Assembly (NCBI GenBank): GCA_963776565.1
Contig: CAVZNF010000002.1
Location: 1 to 64,000, forward strand
Length of the DNA stretch: 64,000 bases
Direction of reading: 5' to 3'
Origin: GMQP-bins7 sp963776565
GTDB taxonomy: Bacteria > Actinomycetota > Thermoleophilia > Gaiellales > Gaiellaceae
Shown: piece by piece, positions 35,829 to 44,171 of the stretch
Position numbering within the stretch: position 1 is the stretch's first letter
Layout of the letters: the number at the start of each line of letters is the position of its first letter
Notes under the pieces: generated by a model
The model's database searches: none
What the model was told of the DNA's origin: nothing
The model's input: the letters and a program-made list of their open reading frames with translations, nothing else
Translations under genes and position numbers: made by a program

Positions 35829-37179
35829 TCAGCCGTCGAGCGTCGACGACAGCTCGAGGACTGCGTTGAAGATCGCCTCGGAGAACGTCGGATACGGCTG
35901 GATCGTGTCGAGCAGGACGTCGATCGGAACCTCGGCGCGTACGGCCAGCGTCAGCTGCCCGAGCCATTCGCCGGCCTCCGGCCCGACCGCGACGGCGCCG
36001 ACGAGAACCCGCCGAGCAGAGTCCGCCGCGACCTTGACGAAGCCCGGCTTCCTCGGGCGCTCGTACGTCGAGAGGCGGCCGCCCGCGATCTCGTAGCGAG
36101 CGGTCACGACTCCGTCGCCTTCCATCACGCCGACCGACGCCACCTGCGGATCGGTGAAGACCGCCGCCGGGATCGCCCGATAGTCGGCGCGCGCCGAGCC
36201 GCCCGCGATGTTGGCCGCGGCGACCCGCGCCTGGTACTTGCCGAGATGGGTGAGGAGACCGACGCCCGCCGCGTCCCCGATCGCCCAGACGCCGTCGCCG
36301 GCCGACAGGCGATCGTCGACCGTCAGGCCGCGCTGCGTGATCTCCACGCCGAGCGACTCGAGTCCGAGCCCTTCGACGCTCGGTTTGCGTCCGGTTGCGA
36401 CGAGCAATCGCGCCGCGTCGATCGCCTCACCCGACGAGAGGTGGAGGCGAGCTCCATCGACTACCGCCTCGACGCTGTCGGCCCGGGTCTCGACGAGAAC
36501 CCGGATCCCGTCCTGCGCGAACCGCTCGGCAAGCAGCGAGCCGGCGTCCGCATCGAGTCGAGCGAGGAGATGGCCGCTGTTCTCGACGAGCGTGACATCG
36601 GCGCCCATCCGGCGGAAGAACTGCGCGAGCTCGACACCGACAGCGCCACCTCCGAGCACGATCAGGCTGGCCGGGATGCTGCTCGCCCAGATCGCCTCGC
36701 GATTCGTCCAGTAGTCGATGTCGCCGAGACCCTCGAGCGGCGGAATCGCCGGCACGGATCCGGTCGCGACCACGAGCTCGTCGTACTCGATCTCGCGCTC
36801 GCCGACCGCGACGACACCAGGTCGCACCACACGCGCCTCGCCGCGAACGAGCTCGGCGCGTTGATCCTCGATCCAGCCGGCGTGCCACGAGTCGTCGCGC
36901 CCGTCCGTCACCTGGTCCCGCCACCAGAGCACGCGCTCGACGTCGATCTCTCCGGTCACCGCCTCGGCGGCGCCGGGCGCGCTCTTCGCGGCAGCCACGA
37001 CCTCCGTCGGCCGCAGCAGCGTCTTCGTCGGCAGGCAGGCGTAGTAGGAGCACTCGCCGCCGGCGAGCACCGCGCTCCACGATCGTGATCTCGGCGTCCG
37101 GATCGAGACGGCGGAGCGCCCCGACGAAGTGCTCGCCGCTCGAGCCGGCGCCCAGCACGACCACGCGTCGGCCGGCCAT
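35829..37179 (-). CDS. FAD-dependent pyridine nucleotide-disulfide oxidoreductase (one break)
   Basis: About 450 residues. The FAD motif is VVVLGAGSSGEHFVGALRR. The redox-active pair sits in GGECSYYACLPTKTLLRP (Cys-x4-Cys), the variant of the mercuric reductase/lipoamide dehydrogenase-like group seen in actinobacteria. The NAD(P) motif is LIVLGGGAVGVELAQFFRR, VWAIGDAAGVGLLTHLGKY is the second FAD site, and the C-terminal dimer domain has PTFSEAIFNAVLEL. An indel near 37078 separates the first 35 residues. ATG 37179; the stop is six bases before nei. The substrate is unknown; no E2/E3 partner genes are near. Confidence 0.88.
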
Positions 37180-37183
37180 CAGA

Positions 37184-37272
37184 CGGAGAGGGCGGGATTT
37201 GAACCCGCGACGCACCTTTCAGCACGTACGCGATTTCCAGTCGCGCTCCTTAGGCCGCTCGGACACCTCTCC
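37184..37272 (-). tRNA. tRNA-Ser(GGA)
   Basis: An 89-base class II tRNA. Acceptor GGAGAGG/CCTCTCC, discriminator G. The anticodon loop CTGGAAA gives GGA, within stem CGCGA/TCGCG. T-arm GCGGG-TTCAAAT-CCCGC. It lies four bases upstream of the flavin oxidoreductase gene on the same strand. Confidence 0.96.
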
Positions 37273-37301
37273 AAGGAGCGCAGCCTAGCGAGGCGTCGAT
37301 G

Positions 37302-37892
37302 CTAGCTCTGAGTGACAGAGGAGACGTACGCCGCGACGTCCTGGATCTGCTCTTCGGTGAGCTTGTCACCGAAGGGCGGCATTACGCCGCCACCGTTCGT
37401 TACCTGCGAGACCACCTTGTCGTAGGACGGCTTCACCGCATCGAGATTCGGCCCGATCGTGCCTGTCGATCCGGCGTCGGCGAGGGTGTGGCAGCCCGAG
37501 CAGCCGGATTCGCCCAGGAAGACCTCTTTGCCCGCGACGGCGTCGCCTGCGGCCTCGGCGGTTTCCGTGGTCGTCTCCGTGGGCTGGGACTCGGTCGGCG
37601 GAGGAGTCGTCTCGGTGGTGGTCGTTTCGGTCGTGGTCGTCTCCGTCGTCTCGGTGGTCGTGGTCTCCGCCACGGCCGGCTCGTCCGCTTCACCGATCTC
37701 GGCGAGAACGAGGACCGCGGTCAGCTGAGCCGCGAAGAACAGGACGCAGACGACCAGGAAGATTCCGAGCCGGTTGCCCGGGAACGACGGGCGCGACCGC
37801 GGAACCACGAGCGCCATGACCAGCGCGAAGACGATGAACGAGGCAGCGACGACGACGAGCGCGGTCTGGTACCCGGTCAGCGCCAGCAGCAC
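37302..37892 (-). CDS. Membrane-anchored class I cytochrome c with Thr/Glu-rich linker
   Basis: 196 residues, intact, GTG start at 37892. Two membrane helices (about 8-29 and 43-65) are followed by a low-complexity linker (about 75-110) built from ETTT/TTET units ending in Pro and Gln. The heme domain is in residues 118-190, with CSGCH as the heme motif, IGPNLDAVKPSYDK and the distal Met in GGVMPPFGDKLTEEQIQD. It is a small electron carrier displayed outside the membrane on a flexible stalk. The neighbours (ClpS, tRNA-Ser) give no hint of its partner oxidase or reductase. Confidence 0.9.
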   Translation of the reverse strand: MLLALTGYQTALVVVAASFIVFALVMALVVPRSRPSFPGNRLGIFLVVCVLFFAAQLTAVLVLAEIGEADEPAVAETTTTETTETTTTETTTTETTPPPTESQPTETTTETAEAAGDAVAGKEVFLGESGCSGCHTLADAGSTGTIGPNLDAVKPSYDKVVSQVTNGGGVMPPFGDKLTEEQIQDVAAYVSSVTQS

Positions 37893-37931
37893 GCGCCGGA
37901 CGCTACCACGGTGTTCGGCGAGGCGATTCGG

Positions 37932-38228
37932 CTACTGCTCGAGCGGCGCCATGGTGAGACCGAAGTCCCGCAACTGAGTCCAGTACAGCTCTGCGGTCTC
38001 CTTCTCGCCCGACCAGACGATGGCCTGACCCGAGCTGTGAATCCGGTTGGCGAGGGTCACTCCCTTGTCGTACGAGACGCCGGGTATGACGTTGGAGAGA
38101 GCGTAGGCAACGCCCTGGAACGTGTTGTGATCGTCGTTCAGCACGATCACGCGCCACGCCTGTCCGAGGCCGCTCCCCGACCCGCGCCTGGCGCGCTCCC
38201 GTGGCGGGGTGAGCGTCGCCGGCGCCAT
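37932..38228 (-). CDS. clpS: ATP-dependent Clp protease adaptor ClpS
   Basis: 98 residues. After a variable N-terminal arm (about 25 residues) the conserved domain reads WRVIVLNDDHNTFQGVAYAL (the NDDxN/HT N-degron pocket), then the Met-equivalent region VIPGVSYDKGVTLANRIHSS and GQAIVWSGEKETAELYWTQL. It delivers N-end-rule substrates to ClpA/ClpC. The ATG at 38228 is followed by an Arg-rich linker. It is separated by only 39 bases from the cytochrome gene downstream. Confidence 0.95.
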   Translation of the reverse strand: MAPATLTPPRERARRGSGSGLGQAWRVIVLNDDHNTFQGVAYALSNVIPGVSYDKGVTLANRIHSSGQAIVWSGEKETAELYWTQLRDFGLTMAPLEQ

Positions 38229-38269
38229 GGGCGAGAACGTACCAGGGGCTCCGATACCCTTGGCGGCCC

Positions 38270-38341
38270 GGGCGCATAGCTCAGCGGGAGAGCGCTCGCT
38301 TCACACGCGAGAGGTCCCTGGTTCGATCCCAGGTGCGCCCA
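38270..38341 (+). tRNA. tRNA-Val(CAC)
   Basis: A 72-base tRNA. Acceptor GGGCGCA/TGCGCCC, discriminator A. D-arm with AGCTCAGCGGGAGAGC. The anticodon loop TTCACAC gives CAC, within stem CTCGC/GCGAG. T-arm CCTGG-TTCGATC-CCAGG. Its last bases and downstream flank are partly duplicated at 45320. Confidence 0.97.
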
Positions 38342-38390
38342 TCACGGCTCGTACCCCTAAACGAGTTTCGCTCAACCATGCGGGTCGGGT
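38330..38390 (+). repeat. Left copy of tRNA-Val 3'-end repeat (putative attachment site)
   Basis: CAGGTGCGCCCAT (38330-38342, tRNA-Val 3' end) and, 40 bases further, CTCAaCcATG followed by GGGTCGGGT recur with identical spacing at 45320-45380. The middle of the 60-base unit is diverged. This looks like an old attachment-site duplication bounding about 7 kb. Confidence 0.5.
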
Positions 38391-38758
38391 CTGTCGTAGA
38401 TGTCCGAGAATGCACACCTCGTGGCGCTACCGGTGGCGCTACCGGATTCTGCGCACCTGGGATGAAAGGGAAAGGTCAACTATCAACGTGGCGATCGACT
38501 TAAATTCTGTCGCGTGGTAGCGTGGTATCGCACGTGATGTGGCGCGGTTACGTGACTCGGCGCTATCACATGCGTCGCGAGGCACCGACATTGTCAGTCT
38601 GATTGACACAAATCTGACACGCACAGGCGCTCAAGGGAGGGCACGCTGGCGCATCCAGTCCGCCTCGCCGCAGAGCTGTCCGACGTGATGGCGCCGGGCG
38701 AGGCTGACGGGGTGTCATTGTCCGGGGATCAATCTGCGGCCGAGGAAGGAGCACCAGC
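38342..38758. other. Intergenic stretch after tRNA-Val, no gene seen
   Basis: 417 bases with no convincing coding frame. It contains two tandem copies of GTGGCGCTACCG (about 38412-38435). Below this are A/T-richer sequences than the surroundings and a GACACAAATCTGACACG stretch near 38605. It is probably scar DNA at the edge of the putative island. The last 20 bases carry the ridA ribosome site (GAAGGAG). Confidence 0.5.
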
Positions 38759-39142
38759 ATGCCAGCGTCGAGACAAGCACGCCCCGAACACACCCGAGCC
38801 GATCGGCCCTTACAACCACATCGCCAAGTCGGAAGCTTCATCTTCATCGGCGCGACGCTGGCGTTGACCGGCCACCGGGCAGTTGTCGGGGCCGGACATC
38901 GAATCGCAGACCCGCCAGACTTTCGACAGCTTCAAGGTGATGTTGGAGTCGGTGGCTGGGACCTGGCTCATGTCGTTCACGTCACCGTCTTTCTCAGCAG
39001 ATGAACGACTTCGACGCGATGAATACGGCTTACGTCGAGAAGATGGGCAATCACCGACCTGCGCGGACCGTGATCGGCGTCCGGGAGCTCCAAGCCGGGC
39101 GTACTGCTCACCGTCAACCTCACGGCCGTCACGTCCGAGTAG
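38759..39142 (+). CDS. RidA/YjgF-like enamine deaminase (at least four frame breaks)
   Basis: 128 codons, the usual RidA length. In successive frames: NTPEPIGPYNHIAKS, then GSFIFIGATLAL, SGPDIESQTRQTFDSFKVML, WDLAHVVHVTVFL, MNDFDAMNTAYVEKMGNHRP (the conserved Y/E and P of the trimer interface), ARTVIGVREL with the substrate-binding Arg, and PGVLLTVNLTAVTSE. A GAAGGAG site precedes the ATG at 38759. RidA removes reactive enamines formed by PLP enzymes; island relatives often act on other imines. The indel density equals that of pcaD, so this may be a sequence artefact or real decay. Confidence 0.72.
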
Positions 39143-39247
39143 AACCAACACTCAGTGACGCTGCTCAGGGCCATTCGCGAACGCTGGCGCAGGCAGGCGA
39201 CGATACGTTTCGGCGATCCTCGCCGAGCGCGCAAACATCGCCCTAGC

Positions 39248-39276
39248 TCAAGGGACATTCCCGACACACTCGGGCA
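39248..39276 (+). repeat. Flanking direct repeat, copy 1 (upstream of cyclase-ATPase gene)
   Basis: TCAAGGGACATTCCCGACAC with following bases matches the sequence at 42273-42300 at 26 of 28 positions, allowing a one-base gap. The copies flank the gene at 39427-42248 on both sides. 39143-39426 has no gene otherwise. Confidence 0.55.
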
Positions 39277-39426
39277 GGCGAGCGCCTTGTCGCACGGCTG
39301 ATCCGGTTCGTTACAAGATCGCGCCGTCCAGGTGTTCTCAAGTAGTGCGGTAGTCGTCGAGTGGTGTATGCCCCGACATCCGCACGCGGAGTAGACACGC
39401 GGGTCCCGTCCCGTGATCATGGTCGC

Positions 39427-42248
39427 GTGTCGGCCACGCTTCCGACCGGAGTCGTCACGTTTCTCTTCACGGACGTCGAGGGGTCGACGAAGCTTCTGCA
39501 CGAGCTGGGGGACGCGTACGCCGACGCGCTCCACGAGCACCGGCGACTGCTCAGGGAGGCGTTTGCTGCGAACAACGGCGCCGAGGTGGACACGCAGGGC
39601 GACGCCTTCTTCGTCGCATTTGGCCGTGCATCGGAGGCTGTCGCTGCAGCCGTAGATGCGCAGCTGGCACTTTCGGGCGGCCCGATCAGGGTGCGGATGG
39701 GGCTGCACACGGGCGAGCCCCGGCTCACCGACGAGGGGTACGTCGGCCTCGACGTCCACAAGGGAGCCCGGATCGCGGCCGTCGGTCACGGAGGGCAAGT
39801 GCTCCTGTCGCAGGCCACGCGGGCGCTCGTGGACGCCGACGTGCGCGACCTCGGCCCGCACCGCCTCAAGGACCTGAGTGTCCCGGAGCGCATCTTCCAA
39901 CTCGAGATCGACGGGCTCCCCTCCGAGTTCGCGCCTCTGAAGACGCTCGAAGCGGGGATCCGGAACCTTCCGGCTCCGCGCACGTCGTTCGTGGGGCGGA
40001 CCGACGAGCTTGCCTCGATCGATCGCATGCTCGACGAGCCCGACTGCCGCCTGCTGACACTGGTCGGGCCGGGCGGTGTCGGCAAGACGAGACTGGCGCT
40101 CGAGGCAGCCGCTCGCAGGATCGACCGCTATCAGCACGGTGTCCACTTCGTCCCGCTCGTCGGTGTCCCGGCACCTGATCTGCTCGCGCCCGCTGTCGCC
40201 GAGAGCCTGCAGTTCCAGGTCGACAACGCGCACAGCGCGATCCCCGCCCGCGACCAGCTGGTCGACTTCCTGCGCGAACGGGCAACGCTGCTCGTGCTCG
40301 ACAACTTCGAGCACCTGCTCGACGCGCGGGACCTGCTCACCCAGGTCATCGAGCAGGCTCCGCAGGTGGAGCTGTTGACGACCTCCCGGGAGCGCCTCCA
40401 GGTGCAGAGCGAGTGGGTGCTCGACGTGGATGGGCTCGCGAACGGGAGCGGGAACGGGCACGCTGGCGACAGTGCCGCGGTGCGCCTATTCGTCGATCGT
40501 GCGCGTCAGGTCGACGGCGCGTATGCGCTCACCGACAGCGACCGCCCGCACGTGGAGCGTGTGTGCCGCCTGGTGAACGGGATGCCGCTCGGCATCGAGC
40601 TCGCCGCGGCCTGGGCGTCGACCCTCCCGTGCAGCGAGATCGCAGACGAGATCGAGCGGAACCTCGGCTTCCTGGAGACGTCGATGCAAGACGTCCCGGA
40701 ACGGCATCGCAGCCTCCGCGCCGCATTCGATCAGTCGTGGCGGCTCCTCTCGGGCGACGAGCGGCGTGTTTTCTCGCGCCTCGCGGTCTTTCGTGGCACC
40801 TTCGCGCGGGATGCCGCTGCCGCGGTGGCCGGAGCAGGTCTGGCTGAACTCCACGCGCTGGTGAGCAAGTCACTCGTACGTCGAGCGGGCCTGGGTCGCT
40901 TCGAGTTGCATGAGCTGCTCCGGCAGTACGCGGCGCGAGCGCCTGGCAGCTGAGCAAGTGGAGCTCGCGGATGCGCGCGAGAGCCATGCGCGCTTCTACG
41001 TCGGGATGATCGCTGCTCGCGCCGACGCGCTCCTCGGCGAGGACATGATGGAGGCGCGCGACGAGCTTCGCGTGGAGATCGACAACCTGCGGGCCGCCGC
41101 GGAGTGGGCCGTCGCACATTGGAGTGAAAACGACGCGCGAGCGGCTCTCTCGTCTCTCCAGGCGTTCTTCTGGGCGCACGACTGGCACGAGGGATCGCAG
41201 ACGTTCGCGCAGTTGGTCGAGCTGCTCGAGCCCTCGCCTGGCGGCCCGCTCGATGCTGGTAAAGCGAGCGACGTATTGCTCTGCGCTCTCGCGTACCAGA
41301 CCTATCTCGGCAGCGCGCTCGGCTATGACGAGAGGCTGGACGCGATCGCGCGAGCGTGTCTGCCGGTGCTACGCGAGCGACGGTTGACCAGAGAGCTCGG
41401 CGTCTGCCTGCTGGCAGTCGGCACGAACGACTGCTACCGCGACGTCTACGCGGAGTCGGCTGTCAGTCTGGAAGAGGCAGTCGATGTCGCTCGATCGGCC
41501 GGCGATCACCTCATCGTCGCGGGTTCGCTCTCGTGGCTCGGTTTCGTCCGTCTGCTCCTCGACGACCTCATAGGCGCCCGAGAGGCGTTCGAGGAGTGCC
41601 GCACGGTTTCGGCAGAGCTCGGAGGTCCGTTGATGCTCGGCTTCGCAATCAGCAAGCTCGGGCTGCTCGCGGATGGGGAGGGTGACTACGCGACCGCGAT
41701 CCGCCTTCACCTCGAGGCTCGCGAGCTTTTCGCGCGAGCCGGTGACGACGCTGGGGCCGGCTACACGCAGAGCCGCGCCAGCATGAGCGCCTACTGCCTC
41801 GGCGACTACGAGCAGGCGATGGAGCATGCGCTCGCGGGCTACGAGGGATTCGAGCAGGCGAATCACCGCTGGGGGATGACGGCTGCCCTGTGCCGGCTTG
41901 GATTCGCGGCCGCGGCACTTGGACGCTTCGACGAGGCTCGAGAGCATCTGCGGCGCGCGCTGGAGCTCGCGCGGGAGATGCAGGCCACGTCACTTCTCCT
42001 GCACGCGATGAGTGGCGTCGGCGTTCTTCTTGCTCGGGAAGGGGAAGATCGGGCTGCAGCCGAGGTTCTGTTCTTCTCGCTAGGGCACGAGGCCATGCCG
42101 GCCACGTATCGGCAGGTGGCGCAGCCGACCCTCGACGAGCTCCAGGCGAAGCTCGACCCCGAGGATCTAGCGTCGGCGCGTGAGGCGGCTGCTCGGTCTG
42201 GATTTGGAGGAGCTCGTGTCGGAGACGCTCGGAGATCGAGTGCGGTAG
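39427..42248 (+). CDS. Class III nucleotide cyclase-NTPase-TPR signalling protein (two breaks)
   Basis: About 940 residues. Residues 5-165 are a class III cyclase domain: TFLFTDVEGSTKLLHELGDA (metal Asp), DTQGDAFFVAFGRASEAVAA (second metal Asp), VRMGLHTGEPRLTDEGYVGL. Residues 185-480 are an NB-ARC/AfsR-like NTPase: Walker A LVGPGGVGKTRLALEAAARR, Walker B ATLLVLDNFEHLLDA and GMPLGIELAAAWAS (GxP). The rest is TPR-like helices. Breaks occur near 40940 and 42195; the correct C-terminus reads LDLEELVSETLGDRVR. The GTG at 39427 begins at SATLPTGVVTFLF. No terminal LuxR helix-turn-helix is present. It probably couples stress or ligand input to cyclic nucleotide output. Confidence 0.87.
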
Positions 42249-42272
42249 CCGCGGCAGATCGCGGCAATACGT

Positions 42273-42300
42273 TCAAGAGACATTCCCGCACACTCGCGCA
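42273..42300 (+). repeat. Flanking direct repeat, copy 2 (downstream of cyclase-ATPase gene)
   Basis: TCAAGAGACATTCCCGCACA with following bases is the partner of 39248-39276. It begins 24 bases after the cyclase gene's stop codon. Confidence 0.55.
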
Positions 42301-42330
42301 TACAAGGAAGCCTCGCTTGGGGAACGAGCG

Positions 42331-42675
42331 CTAGCGGACGTCCTCGATGATCATGACGAGCTAGTCCAGCCGATGACCTGCAGGCGGGCGAAGTAGACGA
42401 GTTCGCGAGCGCGTGCTATCACCGCGCCGCGCTAGGGCGTACAGGCGACGGAGATGCCGCGGCCGCGGCGGAACTCAAGCAGCGCTTAGTCGCGAAGGAC
42501 GCGCAGTGCGCGGAGCACTGTGTTCGTGTTCACGCCGAGGACGGCAGCGAGGTCTTTGGCAGGGGGAAGCCGCTCACAGGGCTTCGCCTCGCCCTAGGCG
42601 ATCGCGCGTGGATCTAGCCGGCGACTAGTTGTAAAGATCGGTAGGGTAGGCTCGGTCGAACTTGACATCAATCAT
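42331..42675 (-). pseudogene. Decayed GntR (YtrA-type) regulator
   Basis: The 115-codon frame begins MIDVKFDRAYPTDLYN and includes LPPAKDLAAVLGVNTNTVLR plus ALRVLRD, the winged-helix core of short GntR proteins, then LLEFRRGRGISVACTP and a C-terminal helix ending in IIEDVR. TAG codons replace expected Gln, Trp and other codons at several places: after LYN, in the next helix, after ACTP, and before the last helix. At least two single-base deletions add to this. Unlike elsewhere in the window there are substitutions as well as indels, so this is genuine decay. Its operator upstream is still a clean palindrome. Confidence 0.72.
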
Positions 42676-42702
42676 GGTGCTGGTCATAGTAGCTCTACTA
42701 TG
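42662..42702 (+). promoter_or_regulatory. Sigma-70-like promoter overlapped by palindromic operator
   Basis: TTGACA (42662-42667), a 17-base spacer and CATAGT (42685-42690) make a good promoter for the 42717 gene. The inverted repeat CATAGTAG-CT-CTACTATG (42685-42702) covers the -10 element. A GntR-type repressor from the divergent, now decayed gene is the likely former ligand. Confidence 0.65.
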
Positions 42703-42716
42703 GTAGTGGTGCGCGC

Positions 42717-43919
42717 ATGAGTGTCACCGCACCTCCTCGTCCGCCACGATCGAGCGAACCTGTCGATCGTGACGAACTCGAAGCTCTTATCGAAGCGCTG
42801 ATCGAGGAAGCGAGGCAGCGCGCCCGTCGGCGTCGCCGACGAAACGGCGCGTATGTGCTTCTTGCCCTCGTGCTCGGCATCGGGGCATACGCCGGGATCG
42901 TCCGCGCGGTGCCGCAGGGCGGATCGGCCGCTACGGCTTCGACACACCCCACGCCGGCAGGCACTGGGGCGAAAGAGGCGAAACGGACCGATCACGCTCT
43001 TTGTCGGCGCGGTGAACGGCAACTGGAAGGAGCAACAGGAATCGAGACTGTGGGTCAGGCAGAGTCAAAGGTGCTCTGGCAGTGCCCTGGCACGGTCTTC
43101 TGCGGACAGCCGGTGAGCTTCGCCTGGGCGCCCGACGGTAAGCGCGTTGTCTTCTCGCTCGACGAGATCGGCGGCCAAAGCACCTACGTGGGCCTCCACG
43201 TGGTGAACGTCGTCTCGGGACACGACGCGCAGATACCGCCGGGGGCGCCGATGACGATGAGCGGTGGCGCGTGGGTGCCGTACATGGAGAAGATGAACGA
43301 TCGTGTTGGCTGCTGGCCCGCGACTGATCTCGCCTGGTCGCCGGACGGCTCGAGCCTCGCCTATCGCTGCAAAGACAAGGAACCAGTGTCCCGAGCTGGC
43401 GGGGTGACCCCACATCAACGTGCTGAGACTGACGGGATCTGGATACATGACGGTTCGCACAGGAACACGTGCCTTTTGGCCTTCATGGGCTCCGGATGGC
43501 GCCCGGCTGGCGTACGCGACGGGTCTCATGCGTCCGACGAAGAAGACAAGGATCTACACAATCGCGCTCGATGGGTCACACAGACGTCTGGTCGCCACCG
43601 GCGGGACCGCACCCGCGTGGTCACCGGATGGGAGAAGGATCGCCTACCAGACGCGGTGTGGCATTCGCCTCGTCACTCCGGCGGGCAAGGACGTAACGCC
43701 GGCGGTGAACAGCTGTGGTGCGATTGGGTATTCAGCCCCCAATGTGGTCGCCCGACGGGACGAAGCTCACGTTCGAGACCGAGGTTTGGCGTCTACGTGG
43801 TGGACGCGAATGGCCGGGATCTTCAGCACGTGAGCTCGCAGAGCATCGTGAGCTCTGACGAGAGCAGGACCTGGTACGGCGCTCTTCCGGGACGTCCCTC
43901 GTGGCGGCCGGTCCTCTAG
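42717..43919 (+). CDS. TolB/PD40-like beta-propeller membrane protein (frame breaks)
   Basis: About 400 codons. The cytoplasmic N-terminus (RDELEALIEALIEEARQRAR) is followed by one membrane helix (YVLLALVLGIGAYAGIVRAV). An extracytoplasmic propeller then shows repeats ending in W-x-P-D-G: FAWAPDGKRVVFSLDE, DLAWSPDGSSLAYRC, FWPSWAPDGARLAYATG, PAWSPDGRRIAYQT and MWSPDGTKLTFETE. Breaks are around 42975, 43055, 43415-43450 and 43735. The N-terminal cytosolic part before a single helix is like an anti-sigma or sensor layout, but no sigma factor gene is adjacent. Expression is probably from the 42662 promoter. Confidence 0.8.
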   Translation: MSVTAPPRPPRSSEPVDRDELEALIEALIEEARQRARRRRRRNGAYVLLALVLGIGAYAGIVRAVPQGGSAATASTHPTPAGTGAKEAKRTDHALCRRGERQLEGATGIETVGQAESKVLWQCPGTVFCGQPVSFAWAPDGKRVVFSLDEIGGQSTYVGLHVVNVVSGHDAQIPPGAPMTMSGGAWVPYMEKMNDRVGCWPATDLAWSPDGSSLAYRCKDKEPVSRAGGVTPHQRAETDGIWIHDGSHRNTCLLAFMGSGWRPAGVRDGSHASDEEDKDLHNRARWVTQTSGRHRRDRTRVVTGWEKDRLPDAVWHSPRHSGGQGRNAGGEQLWCDWVFSPQCGRPTGRSSRSRPRFGVYVVDANGRDLQHVSSQSIVSSDESRTWYGALPGRPSWRPVL

Positions 43920-44126
43920 ACGCTTCGTCGTTCCCCTGAAGACCAGGCAAGATTCGTCTTCATCTGTGCCACCCTTCTCGGTGTCGGGACACTTCCAGCA
44001 GAGATGCCAGGCTAACTCCTCATCGTTGCGGTGGTAGGCCCATCCCAATCGGTGCCAGGAAGCGGAGGCTCGGAGGAAGCGCGACGCAGCTAGCGGGGCG
44101 CGGACAGGCATCGCCGTTCTAGGAGT

Positions 44127-44161
44127 CAACGTCGCGCGGGTAGTTGGCCCGCGCGACGTTG
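44127..44161. terminator. Strong hairpin, probable terminator
   Basis: A perfect 14-base inverted repeat (CAACGTCGCGCGGG and its complement) with a 7-base loop, 10 bases beyond the stop codon of the collagen-like gene. No long T tract follows. It could also serve the plus-strand propeller gene, whose stop is 208 bases away. The rest of 43920-44171 shows no gene I trust. Confidence 0.7.
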
Positions 44162-44171
44162 GGATCGGCGA

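Noticed and set aside
37440..37710. Tandem DNA repeat or minisatellite
   Set aside because: The repetition is the Thr/Glu codon run of the cytochrome linker, not an independent repeat.
42331..42675. Amber (TAG) recoding of the GntR gene
   Set aside because: TAG replaces several different amino acids and is accompanied by deletions; no other gene in the window uses internal TAG.
43767..44129. 120-codon minus-strand frame with CxxC
   Set aside because: Most of it is antisense to the propeller gene; the short CWKCPDTEKGG part alone is not enough to support a gene.
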